A stretch of DNA of 64,000 nt. It comes from Spongilla lacustris (taxonomy: Eukaryota > Porifera > Demospongiae > Spongillida > Spongillidae). How positions within the stretch are numbered: position 1 is the first letter of the stretch; each line of letters starts with the position of its first letter. Below the pieces are notes generated by a model. The model saw nothing but the letters and a program-made list of their open reading frames with translations, had not been told where the DNA came from and made no database searches. Positions 34,116 through 45,895 of the stretch are shown here, one piece after another. The DNA lies in assembly GCA_949361645.1 (NCBI GenBank), contig OX442415.1, forward strand, positions 11,015,071-11,079,070, read 5' to 3'. A program made the translations under genes and the position numbers.

Positions 34116-36689
34116 ATGCAATCCTCGCTGATAATGCCATTTCCTCCTCGAAAACGCTGTTGCAACCCACTGAAGCGCCATGAAGTGACTCGAAAACGAG
34201 GTCTGAATCCTGTCTTATCTACACTTATGGCTCTACATCCATCCCTTGGTCTTACCTGCTCTCAATATCTTTGCACTGATTGTCGCAAAGAATTGATGGC
34301 AGACCGCCAGCAGCCTTCTTCATCCCAGCAAGAGCTCCAGCAGCCTTCTTCATCCCAGCAAGAGCTCCAGCAGCCTTCTTCATCCCAGCAAGAGCTCCAG
34401 CAGCCTTCTTCATCCCAGCAAGAGCTCCAGCAGCCTTCTTCATCCCAGCAAGAGCTCCAGCAGCCTTCTTCATCCCAGCAAGAGCTCCAGCAGCCTTCTT
34501 CATCCCAGCAAGAGCTCCAGCAGCCTTCTTAATCCCATGGTACCTGTGCACCCACCCTTTCTGTTGACAATGCTGGTAACATTGAAGGCATTTTCTGGAA
34601 TGAAGAAGACAGTATGCATTCACCTGAAAGTGAACAAACAAGTGGCTGGACTGAAGAAGAGTCATCTAATTCTGCTGGCCTATCACATGTGCTGCTGAAG
34701 CGTAAGACTGCACACACTGACAGAGGTGCTCAAGCAAAGAAGAGGAGAATGGATGATGGAACAAGGCCATGCACCACTGTCTCATTGAATGATGGAGAAG
34801 AGATTGTCCAACAGCTTAAGGAGAAGTTTAACTCCACAACAAGGAGTGAAAGGTTGAGAATTTTAACCATTCTTCCCAAGAGCTGGTCAAGGCGTAAAAT
34901 TGCAAAGGTCTTTGGTGTATCCAGGTACTTGGCAAGGAGGGCCAAAATGCTGGTAGCTGAGAAAGGTGTTTTGTCAAGCCCCAATCCCAAACTAGGCAGC
35001 CTGACACTTTCTGCACAAATGGAAGAAGAAGTTAAAAACTTCTATCTTTCTGATGATATAAGCAGGATCATGCCAGGCAAAAAGGACTTTGTTTCCGTTT
35101 TAGCAGCTGATGGAAAGAGGGAGCATAAGCAGAAGAGGTTACTTCTCTGCAACCTGAAGGAAGCTTGTAATGAATTTAAAGGACGCCATCCTGATATGAA
35201 GATAGGCTTCTCAAAGTTTGCTATGCTGCGACCGAAGGAGTGTATCCTGGCTGGAGCTGCTGGTACACATTCAGTGTGCGTCTGTACAATCCATCAGAAC
35301 ATCAAATTGATGATGGCTGGAGGCAAGATAGAGTCACTAACTGATGGATTATACAAGCACTACCGACACTGCCTTGCAGCGATGCAATGTAACCCGCCAA
35401 ACATAGACTGTCATTTTGGCAACTGCAATCAATGTCCTGGCACAGAACCACTCCACAAATCCCTGCAAGCTGCTTTTGATAAACACTCTATTGACACCGT
35501 GGAGTTCAAGCAGTGGACTTCCACAGACCGTGCCACTCTGGAAACAAGGGTGCTTCAAGTTGATGAGTTCGTGGACTGTTTCATCACCATGATGAAAAAG
35601 CTCGTTGTTCATGACTTTACTGCCAAAATGCAGTCAAGTTTCATGCAACAGAAGAAGGAGAGCCTGAAGGAGGGAGAATTTCTGGTGATTGCTGACTTCT
35701 CCGAAAACTTCAGTTTTGTTGTTCATGATGAAGTTCAGTCATTCCATTGGAACAACAGCTCTGCCACTGTCCACCCTTTTGTCTGCTATTACCGGGAGAA
35801 AGAAAATCTCAAGAGCCTCTGCTACATCATCATCTCTGAAAACACTCAGCATGACACCATTGCTGTACACTTATTTCAGGGAAAACTTGTGGAGTTTTTG
35901 TCCCAAAAATGTGGGGGGAAAAAGCCGCAGAAGATTTTCTACTTTTCTGATGGGTGTGCAGCCCAGTATAAAAACTGTAAAAATTTTACAAATCTGTGCT
36001 ACCATTTTCTGGACTTTGGGGTACATACAGAGTGGTACTTCTTCGCGACATCTCACGGGAAGTCTGCAGGGGACGGTGCTGGAGGAACCTTGAAGCGGCT
36101 AGCCACAAAAGCCAGTCTTCAGCGTCTCTACAAAGACCACATTCTAACAGCCGAACAGCTATATCTCTTTGCAGTTAGTGAAATAAAGGGAATGCACTTT
36201 GGCTTTGCAACACTGAGTGAACATGAGCAAGAAGCCGAAGTACTTGAAGATCGACTGAAAAGGAGCAGAACTGTTCCAGGGACACATCAGCTGCACAGTG
36301 TTGTTCCAGTTAGTACCACTGTGGTTGAAGTGAAGTCTTTTTCAAACAGTGCATCCCCAAGGAAAGAAAGGGTTGCATTGGGTCAAGCTTTTACACCTCT
36401 TCCATTTGGTGCAATTAGTGGGTATGTAACTGTGGCATACGATGGCTCCTGTTGGCTTGGCTGTGTGCTCAATGTGAATGAACATGAACATACCATCACA
36501 GCAACATTTCTCCATCCCTGTATCCCAGCTACATCATTTGTCTACCCTGACCAACAGGATATTTTGGACATAGATCCATCAGACATTCTGACTCGTGTCC
36601 AGCCGTCAACAGCTACTGGTAGAACCTACACTTTAACAAAGAAAGAGATGCAGGAAGCTTCCCGTGCTCTACAGACCTACCTTTCATAA
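34116..36689 (+). pseudogene. Transposase of TIR element, single nonsense mutation
   Basis: Two frames in the same phase (34116-34532 and 34614-36689) are separated by TAA at 34530-34532. The N-terminus has a cysteine-rich module (KRCCNPLKRH ... GLTCSQYLCTDCRKEL), then seven 10-residue QQPSSSQQEL repeats. The main part has a helix-turn-helix-like stretch (KIAKVFGVSRYLARRAK), a cysteine block (CHFGNCNQCPG), and acidic core motifs ADFSENFSFVVHDEVQSFHW, YFSDGCAAQYKNCKN and ATSHGKSAGDGAGGTLKRLA. The C-terminus carries FLHPCIPATSFVYP and DILDIDPSD. This looks like a DDE-type transposase family widespread in invertebrates, name uncertain. The stop arises where TCA in the last repeat is TAA. Otherwise about 857 codons are open. 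Confidence 0.9.
34310..34532 (+). repeat. 30-bp coding minisatellite (QQPSSSQQEL)n
   Basis: Seven essentially identical units of CAGCAGCCTTCTTCATCCCA + GCAAGAGCTC. They are in frame inside the transposase as a linker between the cysteine-rich N-terminus and the DNA-binding region. The last partial unit carries the TCA to TAA change. Confidence 0.95.
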
Positions 36690-37489
36690 ACCACATGCAT
36701 GCAGATACATTGTATTGCACAGTTTAGATTTTGTGGGTTCTCAGTTATGACATCCATTAACACCTCATAGTGACTATGTCAACTAACAAAGCCAAACCAA
36801 GAAGCAATAAAATGGCTACTAGTCATTTTACTGGTATTACAGTCCAGTAGTTAATTTCCCACAAAAGCTGTCAAGCTAAGTGCCTTAAGGGTAATAGCAG
36901 CTATGTATTAAAAAAAAATGGTGAGAAATGGAGGATGTTATTTTTTGCTACTTTCAAAACTCATCAAAAATTCATAGTAACATTAACCTATTAACATTAA
37001 TTAAAGTAAGTTTACTTGCAATGGGTGCCACTCTACAATCTACTTTGTTGTGGGCTAAAGGCCCAAACTTGTGCATGTCAGGACTCAAACTACACTTATT
37101 TCAATTGACAAAGGTCACCAAAATAATTAATTATTCAGCAAGCCATATTATATGAACAGATCAACATAGAGTATACATGTGTAGGGGAATTTTGTTGATA
37201 TCACAGGGGAGTATATTATATGTAAGTGGTATGCCAATATGAGAGCATGATGCATTCAGGGTGGTACAATTTAGTGTGTATTGACCCGCCTTCAACAAGT
37301 GTGCTGTACTGAATACATGTGTGCATGTACACATATGTATATGTATACATGTATATGCATATGTACATACATCATTATAACACATGTATGTGCTGCTGTT
37401 CTTGTGTGCAGATTTGCTACATTACATGTACATGTACATGTATATTGTACATGTATATGGGATCTCTGCCACCAATCATCTTCTGGTCT

Positions 37490-38530
37490 CCAAGTACTGG
37501 AAGGAGATGAGCTGAGGAGAGGCTGCACAATGAGCTGGTGGACCTGAGAGGCAACATACGTGTCTTGTGTTCTGAGGACAGAGAGGGTACCCAGGCAGAT
37601 GTGGTGGTCCTTTCCGACAGGGACAATGATGGTGTTATGAAGGTTTTGACATAAAAGTTGTTTGACTCCCAAGTCAAGTTAGTCGACACAGATAGAGGTA
37701 CATTGTACATGTACATGTTGTGTAATTGTATGGATTTAAATAGAAACATACTCTTTTGCATGACAATATACTACTACATGTAATTTAACTGCCTAAATTC
37801 TAAATACTAGTTGGCACTCCATTGTTCCATGTCTTTACTCAACATTGATGGGTGTTTTCAGAAGTAAAGATCTGGTTGTGTCTTGTATGGATGGCTTCAA
37901 TGTTAACATTTTTGCTTATGACCAGACTGGATACGTTCACAATGGAGGTAAGTATCATGTTAAATTGCATGACAAGTATTAAAAGGCTGTTTATACATAT
38001 ACATGTATATATACTGTAAGCTTATATTTATAGTACATGTACATGTATGGTGCATGCACATTTACATGCAGTTTTAAAACCTTGCAGGCTGAATATAAAT
38101 ATTGTACGTCAGACTTTTTTTTAGTGAGTACAATTGCAGCATGGTGCATTTATTTACATGTAGATTCATTGCATCTACATGTACATTGTATCTACATGTA
38201 GATGCTAATTGCTTTGCATCCTCATAAACCCTCTCTCATCTCCCTCTCCACTCTAATCCCTCTCCTTCCCCCTTCCTTCCCTTACAATGTAGTGAACAGT
38301 GGACTACCCTGCGGGCCATGCTTGAGCTGTTCCACATCACTGAAGAGTGCAGTGATAACTGTCAATACACTGTTGTGGTGTCAGTCCTTGAGATGTACAA
38401 TGAGATAGTGAGGGGTCTGCTGTCCCTTCAGCACACAGAGAAGATGGAGATCAAGCTAGGAACTATATGCCGGGAGTGTCACAAGTCCAGGTGACCTGCC
38501 AGAAGTCAAACAGGTGTTTTTGGTGGTTTA
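37490..38530 (+). pseudogene. Kinesin-14 (KIFC-type) motor remnant
   Basis: Three exon-like segments keep kinesin motor motifs in order. The first (about 37500-37700) reads ERLHNELVDLRGNIRVLC, the neck-to-motor junction of minus-end kinesins, then LFDSQVKLVD. The second (about 37860-37948) reads DLVVSCMDGFNVNIFAYDQT ending at GTAAGT; it aligns with the DGYNVCIFAYGQTGSGKT region, but the P-loop GKT is gone (DQTGYVHNGG). The third (about 38293-38520) reads EECSDNCQYTVVVSVLEMYN then MPGVSQVQV in a shifted frame. There is an in-frame TAA after VMKVLT, a frameshift near 37510 and another near 38470. Splice sites survive although the protein is dead. Confidence 0.85.
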
Positions 38531-38862
38531 CTTATGTATATGTAATGGCCTTCTCCTTATACATGTACGTGTACTGTTGGCATTCTGTTGGCCTTCTCCC
38601 TATAGGTCTACTGTTGGCTTTCTCCTATACTGTTAGCTGTTGGCCTTCATGCCTAACCTCTACCACAAAACCCACAAGGGCATCCTGGTTAAATGAATAC
38701 AATCAAAGCATCTTGTGAGCTCTGTAGGATTTGATTGGCAGGTAGCTGTGCAGTAAACCAGGTACCAAGAACCCCACAGAAGATGGGTATGGAGTAGACA
38801 TGCGGTGGAGTGAATATATGGCAGATACCTGTGCATGTATGATGGATTTCTAAGGTGAGGAA

Positions 38863-39001
38863 GGTGTGTGTGTGCGTGTGCATGTGTGTGTGTGTGCATG
38901 TGTGTGTGTGTGTGTGTGTGCATGTGTGTGTGTGTGTGTGTGTGCGTGTGCATGTGTGTGTGTGTGTGTGTGTTTGTGTGTGTTTGTGTAGGTGTGTGTG
39001 C
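38863..39001. repeat. (TG)n microsatellite
   Basis: Long TG run interrupted by CGTG, CATG and TTTG. Open frames rich in Cys/Val or His/Thr here are artefacts. Confidence 0.98.
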
Positions 39002-39345
39002 TTTGCATGTGGGTATATTGAGGGTTGGCATTTGATGCTGTGGTTTTAGTTCCGTTTGTGTGTGCTTAAAGGATAGGTTTGCAGCTACATGTACATATGT
39101 ACATGTGTATTGGATTTATATGGACTTCTTGTACCATCTGGTTTGTTAGTGTGAGTGTATTTGTGTGAGTGTTACTGTTGGCCTTCTAGAACCATATCCC
39201 TGACTCTTATGTTGGCCTTGGTCCGTGACCTCTACCACAAAACCCACAAGTGCAGTCCAATGTGTACACAACCATTGTCTGAGATAAAATGAATACAATC
39301 AAATCATCTTGTTAGCTGTGTATACTTTTGATTGGCTGATAGCAA

Positions 39346-40145
39346 TGCAGTATGCAGTAAACCAAGCTATGCAGTAAACCAAGCTATGCAGTAAACCAAG
39401 CTATGCAATAAACCAAGCTATGCAGTAAACCAAGCTATGCAGTAAACCAGCTACACATGTTTGAGTGGACACTACTACATGTAGACACGACAGTGGAGTG
39501 AACCTATGGCAGATACATGTACATGTGCATGTAGGTTGTAGTTCTAAGGACTACTACTACTTGTGAGGGAGGGGCTTGTACCGTCTGTGTGCATGTGCCT
39601 CAGGGTTAGTCTTGCAGCTACATGTACATGTATGTTGGATTCTACTTGAGGGAGGGGCATGTACCATCATGTGTGTGTATGTGTGTGTGAGTGTGTATGT
39701 TTGTGTGTTTGTGTCCGTGCGTGTGATTAGATTAGCTTTGCATGCAAGTAGCTGCAAACCTAACCTGTAAGCACACACAAATAGAACTAAAACTACAGCA
39801 TCAAATGCCAACCCTCAGGTGTATTGGATTTATATGGACTACTTGTACTATCTGGTGTGTTTGTGTGAGTGTATTTGTGTGAGGCCTTCTAGAACCATAT
39901 CACACTGGATGTTGGCCTTGGTCCGTGACCTCTACTACAAAACCCACAAGGGCAGTCCAATGTGTACACAACCATTGTCCTAGTAAAATGAATACAATCA
40001 AATCACTTGTCAGCTGTGTACACAATGCAGTAAACCAGCTATGCATGCAGTAAACCAAGCTGTGCAGTAAACCAAGCTATGCAGTAAACCAAGCTATGCA
40101 GTAAACCAAGCTATGCAGTAAACCAAGCTATGCATTATAAACCAG
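39346..40145 (+). repeat. 17-bp minisatellite in two blocks
   Basis: The unit ATGCAGTAAACCAAGCT is repeated about six times at 39346-39450 and again at about 40024-40145, one block in each copy of the segmental duplication. The DNA between the blocks is the duplicated segment itself. Confidence 0.93.
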
Positions 40146-40436
40146 CTACGTGTACATGTACATGTACATGTTTGAGTGGACACTACTACATGTAGACACG
40201 ACAGTGGAGTGAACCTATGGCAGATACATGTACATGTGCATGTATGTTGTACTTCTAAGGACTAATACTACTTGTGAGGGAGGGGCTTGTACTGTCTGGT
40301 GTGTTTGTGTGTGTAAATGTGTGTTTTTGTGTGTATGTGTGTGTGCACATGCGCATGTGCCTAAGGGTTAGTCTTGCAGCTACTGTACATGTACATGTAT
40401 GTTGAATTCTACTTATGAGGGAGGGGCTTGTACCAT

Positions 40437-40471
<35 letters not shown>

Positions 40472-41052
40472 CAGTGGCAATGACTGTGGTTATCTTATCT
40501 CACATCAGCTAAACCTCTTAGTCATGTATGTACATGTACTGTAGGCACAAGCACTGATACATACATTGTATATAATGGAAAAGCTTGCATGCACTCTTAC
40601 AGCTGCTCCCCTATATACCCCAGCAGGACCGGGAGTGAGGCATAGGTCAATTGTACCCACACAAACTGGAAATCCTGGATCCATCACTGAAATTAAATGT
40701 ACTCTTGCCAGGATCAGCTGAACAGGATGCCATTACCATGAAGGAGTCACCCCTCAAACACTTCCAAATTCTGATGCCACACCCCTAGTTCTTCTTAACT
40801 GCTGCAAAATGACTGTATGTGTACACTGTTAGAAATGACAACCTTATGCATTATCGCACATTGCACATTAGTTTTTGTATCAGTCCCTACACCATCATCT
40901 TTTATTGAAATGCTTGATCCTTGCACCCACAACGTACATGTAATATGTGCTTCTTTACTCATTGTTACATATACACAATGTATGTGATTACAGATGACAT
41001 GTATAATGTGACCATGATACATTGAAGGGGTTCATCCTGTTGCCTGGTACTA

Positions 41053-42010
41053 TCAAGGATGCAATTTCATCTTCTTTGTTCCATCTGGTTTGGTTTTGTA
41101 TTGATATTTACATCTCTTCCATTCTGATCCATTGCCAAGTCTTTCTTTTGTAAGAAATATGTCTCTGGCAGGGTCCCGTAAGCTTACATCAATTTTTGCA
41201 TCATCATTTAGCTTCTCAACAGCTATATACATGTACAGTACACATACAGGTACAATACTATGTCAGTGTACAATCATATTCACTAACCTTGGCAGCTAAA
41301 CTGCTTCACATTTCCGTTGTCTTTGATCATGGCAGGAATGTGCTTAGCCAAGATGTGCATTTTTTCTTCATATCCTTCAAACGTTTTGAACATAGCAAGA
41401 AAAGATTGTATCGACTCTTCAGCCTATAGTAGATCAACTTGTGAATGTGCATAACCATTTACAAAAATATTTACCTCGGTCTGAAGTGACTCAGCATCAG
41501 GACTCCAGCTTGACACCTGCTGGTGTATGTTTTCAAAGTCCTACATTACACAGTTCCATATACAGAATTGCTTCAAAGTACAGTGTCGGCATACATGTAT
41601 GCAGCAGTGCTTTACCCTTCACAGCGTACTACATGTAACTGCATTATTGGGGGAAGTGGTGTGTCCAAATGGGGTGGTAACTGTGCTAGAAGCTATTTCC
41701 TGTTGTTTCCTCTAAGAGACGTTCAGTTAAAACCAAGATTATCTTCCTGAAAGACAGGCCAAAATGTCTGATAGTGTCAATGAGTTTGCTTCATTACAGG
41801 TCCTGATACTGGATAAGTGAATCCTGCTTTAGCATCGATCTGTCTCATTTGGAACATCAAGTTGTGTATCAGCACATCGAAGGTCCTAAGCAGATGATGT
41901 AGTTCATCAGGTACATGTAGGACTTATTTCAGAGGAATGTTCAGTAGTGGCTTGCACTTCACACTTACTCTTTGACCTTGCACATCTATTAATAGTTCTT
42001 TCTTCAGCAT
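41053..42010 (-). CDS. Multi-exon minus-strand gene of unknown family
   Basis: Exons join in phase. The terminal exon (41222-41053) follows a TATATAG acceptor and reads VEKLNDDAKIDVSLRDPARD, IFLTKERLGNGSEWKRCKY to a TGA. The exon before (41423-41288) starts after CTACTATAG and reads ESIQSFLAMFKTFEGYEEKM then HILAKHIPAMIKDNGNVKQF and ends at GTTAGT. Before that, 41519-41475 reads QVSSWSPDAESLQTE, ending at GTAAAT. Further up (to 41798, donor GTAATG) is DELHHLLRTFDVLIHNLMFQ. Upstream of that the same frame meets TAA at 41926-41924, after a frame from 42010 reading LKKELLIDVQGQRVSVKCKP. So either there is an intron there or the gene is broken. The VEKLNDDAK segment resembles a module I associate with element-encoded invertebrate proteins, but only loosely. 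Confidence 0.5.
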
Positions 42011-43270
42011 CTTTTGATATATATTCCATTTTATACAGTGTATGTACAAGTTAGTGAGCGTTTCATGCAATTAACAAATATACCTGTCTTCTGAATGTAC
42101 AATGCACCAAATTTGAAACCTATTTTATCATTACAAAAACGGCTGTAATGTATTATAAACTGTAATTAATATAATGCATCTCAACTTAGTGCATCCTGCT
42201 AGCTCCATTGGCATGTGTTTCTGCATATGTAATACATGTGTGTATTTATTATCCACGAAAGAATGCAATGCTTTTGAATGAATACAATTCCTTAATTGGA
42301 TTATCAATCTAAATCAATTTATGAATATAGAATAACCAAATACGAAGCACATTTATTTATTATCTTTAACACAGTTAAAAAAATAGCCTGCAATTAATTA
42401 ATTTGACACAGCAATGTATGACAACTTTTAATTACAAAATTATTATAGCTGTGAAGAAAGTTTGAAATGGCATTTTGCTAGTTAATATTCAAAACAACAA
42501 ATCAAACTTGAAAATCCTAAAAGGCCACAACAATTTTAATGAACTTTTTAATGACTCACCAATGATGTTTTGAGTTCATTTAATAATGGAGTAATTAGTT
42601 ATGGTTATTAAAATTAGTCATCCCAAATAGCTTCAACCACTATAACTTAAAAGCAAATTATGATTTTACATATCTATGAATTCAGTAACTTGAAATCAGT
42701 GCTGTTCCACCACATAATCAAATCTAACCTTAGTTATTAGTAGGTTATTAAAATCAATTATCTCTAACCATATTCTCAAATAACGTTGATAATAGAGGGC
42801 TTTGAATATGATGGTTTTAATACAATTACATAACCACTTAAAATAATTGGAGCCTAACTACTGCAATATATATTTTAAAAATCAAGCAGTTCAATCCTGA
42901 GTTATAGCAGAGATCATATGATCTCTGGTATTAGGCTGTATATTAAATTCATACATGGCAGCAAGTGCCAAGTACATATGTTCAGTATAGAGGTACATGT
43001 AAATTTGTGGAGGGGTTAAATCTAAATATGCCAGTCAACCTTCTGTGAAGAATAGTCCACTTCAGTGAATACAAAATATCATGTGCAAGACATTTCAACT
43101 CCAAGAATTATTATCAACTGCCTCCAACTGTTTTTTCAGTCCCTTTTAGCCATTTCCCCTCACACCAAGTCCAGCAAATTAACTCCTCCTATAGCTAGTA
43201 CCTCCTCGTATTGGCATAGGTTTAAGAGTTGAACGTTACATATATATACACCCCTGTAATAACAAACTTG
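42011..43270. other. AT-rich noncoding stretch
   Basis: Strongly AT-rich with many TTAATTA and TTATTAAAA words and no open frame of note. GCAGAGATCATATGATCTCT near 42908 is a short perfect palindrome. I see no element termini here. Confidence 0.6.
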
Positions 43271-43430
43271 GTTAATTATTGTTGCATGTGTGTGCAATGT
43301 GTTCAATTGTAATGCAGCTTTGCATTAAAGTAAATAAGGGATATAATTGTGGGTGGAGTACTTATGCTTATGATTTAGGCAATTTCACTCCCCTTGCTGG
43401 CTGGGCGGGAGGGCCGGGTTACGGGTATCC

Positions 43431-43510
43431 TCACCCCCCCCCCCCCCCCACCCCCCATGATGACAATTAAAATGTTTGGCCCCCCCCCCTCACACACACA
43501 CACACACACT
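43431..43510. repeat. Poly-C and (CA)n tracts
   Basis: C-runs at about 43433-43456 and 43480-43488, then (CA) to 43509. On the minus strand this reads (TG)n then poly-G, a low-complexity end like those seen on several elements in this window. Confidence 0.95.
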
Positions 43511-43599
43511 TTTAAACTCCTTCCTACGCCGCTGGATTTGACATCGCGTCATATTACGCGGTATGTTGTGGTCGGGATTTTACTATCGACGTACAATAT

Positions 43600-44600
43600 A
43601 TATATGTATAGGCGTGGCTGCATGTAACATCAAACCGCCCCTACCTAACCATCTGCACGTCGGTCAAATATTGTCAAATCCCCTACTAATCCCGGCATCG
43701 CCCGTACGGGGCAAATTCCAAGCGTACCTGCAATCTAATTGATGCCGCCAGTATGCATCCATGTTTGCCTAGGCTTGTTTCCCAACAGATAGGGTCTGGA
43801 AACGAGACTAGAGCTGATGTGCCACGTACCTTTCAACCTAAGTGGCGGATCCATCATCCAACCAGAGATTCTATATATAATCTCTGATCCAACCATCGGC
43901 ATCAGTACCCGAATATCAAGAGGTATCAGCAATGCCAAATAAACACTCGCTGAATCTCAGAGTCAAAACTCGCGATCGAGCTGCAATTAGGTTTGTGCCT
44001 TTCATAGTCGATCGATATAACGCCCACAAAGATAGCGGAATATTTATTGGGCACGAGGCCAATTGGGCGTGGTTCTTCCTCCCCAGCACTTGAGTTATGT
44101 ACGTATGATGATAGAATTTTATTTTTCTGTCTGGGTACGAGATAGGTTCATCATTTGAGATGCGCACGTGATGATGATCAGTGCAAATGTACGCAGATCT
44201 TAGTGCATGAATAGAAAATTCAGAGGAACCGGCAATTATCATAGCAAAAATCTGAAAAATACTCGATAATTATTTCCATAGATTCAAGATTTGGGGACAC
44301 GTCGGGCAAATCCCTTACCACATTAAATACAGCAGATATGTGAGCTGGAATATAGTAATTAGGTATCAATTTCAATGTCATCAAGTCAAAAGCAGAAAAA
44401 TCAAGGGAACCGACAGGAAGGGGCTACAAATTTTGAACAAATCATGACAATTCGTACCATGTCCTATATCTTATAGAACTAGTCGGGCAAATCTTCAAAT
44501 GCATAAGATTGAAGCAGAACATGGGATTTTCTTGAGTTTTCCATACAATCTCCTATACTGCCCATTGCGGTTAGTTGTACATACCGCTAATTCCCGTGAC
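43600..44600. other. Noncoding region with isolated element ends
   Basis: GTCTGG.AACGAGACTA at about 43794-43811 and GTCTGGGTACGAGA at about 44129 resemble the right end of the TAGTCTCG foldback family (see 54927-55047). Their left partners were not found. GTGGCGGATCC near 43841 resembles hAT-type MITE ends, and AACGCCCACAA near 44019 is shared with the hairpin at 45817-45895. No gene was recognised. Confidence 0.5.
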
Positions 44601-44620
44601 CGCACATTTCTCCATATGCA

Positions 44621-44691
<71 letters not shown>
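44621..44691. repeat. (CA)n microsatellite
   Basis: About 35 uninterrupted CA units. Confidence 0.99.
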
Positions 44692-44695
<4 letters not shown>

Positions 44696-45725
44696 TGACT
44701 CATACCCCCCCCACCCCCCCAAGACTAGGATAATAACTCCCCCCAGGTCATGATTTATATCATTACATGGATATCGAACATACCCCCCAGGACACAAATT
44801 TATGTCATCAGTAGGGGTGTACACTTATTTACTGGAATAGCCCAATGGGCAAATGCTACGCATGTTTGTTTAGGTCTATATATGTTGGAGAAGAGGGTGC
44901 TGAGTCGATTTATTCAAAGTGAAGCAAATGCAATGCATTGTTAAAGACCATTAATTCTGTTTTTTTTAGAGATAAGAGCCACAATTGGTTGCTGCCATTC
45001 CCCCTCCAACGAGGAGACAAAAGCTAACACAATCCAGTACCACAGATATGTAAAGCTCCATTGGGCTATCTATGGCATGTGACAATACGTTCTGAAACCA
45101 ATTTTAAATAGTAGCAATTCTGTTAGATTAATACATATACCGATGCATGCATTATCCGTACCGACCGTACGTAGGCCTACATTACGAAGAAAATGGCCGA
45201 TTTCAAGAGGCTTTAAAACCATTTCAGAAAATTCGTTAGCACTAGCTTTTACTAAAAACAAATAGGACATTCTACTTACTTTATCACAATAGTTGTTTTT
45301 TGCTCAGTTCTTGTGACCGAGCGTCAGTATCGTTTATTAAATCCACGAGGTCACCGTTCCCCGCAAGGAGTACCTTTGCTTTCGAGCGCAAAAACCAACG
45401 TTTCATATAATAAGGCAATTTGATTTTTGCTATATAAAAGGATCAATGGTGCTTGTAACTTGTGGTGCAGCGTTAAACTGCTTACTACATTTCTTGTACG
45501 TTCTACACAGCACATTCCTAAGGACATCGGTTGTCAAGTCCGTTGCTATGGGGCTTCGAAACCATTTCAAAATTTCTGGGCGTAGGGCCTAATTTCCACG
45601 CGTTCAATGAGAGCAGACAGCCGTGCGGATAAAGTTCTGCAAGCGCAGCGGCCAATCAGTAATATCCACCATTGCAGATTTGCAGGGCCGTAGCATCGAT
45701 AAAACTGAACCGGTCCGGCCACAGT
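44692..45725. other. Noncoding region
   Basis: C-rich tracts at about 44705-44750. GTAGGGGTGTACACTTA...TACTGGAATAGC near 44811 resembles ATAGGGGTGTACTGTTAGATAATGGAATAGC near 49806, so both may be ends of one repeat family. Nothing coding was recognised. Confidence 0.5.
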
Positions 45726-45729
45726 GGAA

Positions 45730-45775
45730 ATGAATATGCATGCAGAAAGTCCCGGGGAGATGCGGAAGGGGTATA
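45730..45775 (+). pseudogene. Possible second 18S rRNA-derived scrap
   Basis: CATGCAGAAAGTCCCG is identical to 29597-29612 of the 18S-derived fragment and is followed, after a diverged step, by GCGGAAGGG as in rRNA. Only about 45 bp are alignable. Confidence 0.4.
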
Positions 45776-45816
45776 ACCTACAGAAACTATACACAAAACG
45801 TAAAGTGCGTGTATTA

Positions 45817-45895
45817 TGGTATATATATTGTGGGCGTTATCGTTATTGCTATGAGTCGTAGGAAACAATAACGCCCACAATACATATATACCACC
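45817..45895. repeat. Short hairpin element
   Basis: GGTATATATATTGTGGGCGT on the left pairs with a complementary ACGCCCACAATACATATATACC-type arm on the right, with a ~27-base loop. It is probably a small foldback element. Confidence 0.8.

Larger units (their letters stand above)
33330..37287 (+). mobile_element. 3.96-kb DNA transposon with 555-bp terminal inverted repeats
   Basis: Left repeat 33330-33884 and right repeat 36733-37287 are near-identical reverse complements, starting GGGTCAATACACACTAAATT. Each is flanked by GCCT (33326-33329 and 37288-37291), an apparent 4-bp target duplication. The transposase frame lies between them in the plus direction. The repeat contains a TTTTTTTTAATACATAGC tract and AATAATTAATTATT near its outer half. 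I cannot assign a superfamily name with confidence. Confidence 0.93.
38640..40490 (+). repeat. Tandem ~700-bp segmental duplication
   Basis: A block starting TTGGCCTT..., with ACCTCTACCACAAAACCCAC, GTGTACACAACCATTGTC, AATGAATACAATCAAATCA, an AAACCAAGCTATGCAGT minisatellite, GTGGAGTGAACCTATGGCAG and a TG-rich end occurs from 39181 and again from 39890. A partial, more diverged copy starts near 38640. Noncoding; TG microsatellites lie in each copy. Confidence 0.88.

Noticed and set aside
34252..34665. Repeat protein GMKKAAGALA on the minus strand
   Set aside because: Shadow of the in-frame 30-bp minisatellite of the transposase on the plus strand.
40505..41040. Coding exon around 40600-40800
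   Set aside because: A readable stretch (PAGPGVRHRSIVPTQTGNPG) is followed by a stop and lacks splice sites or a recognisable domain.
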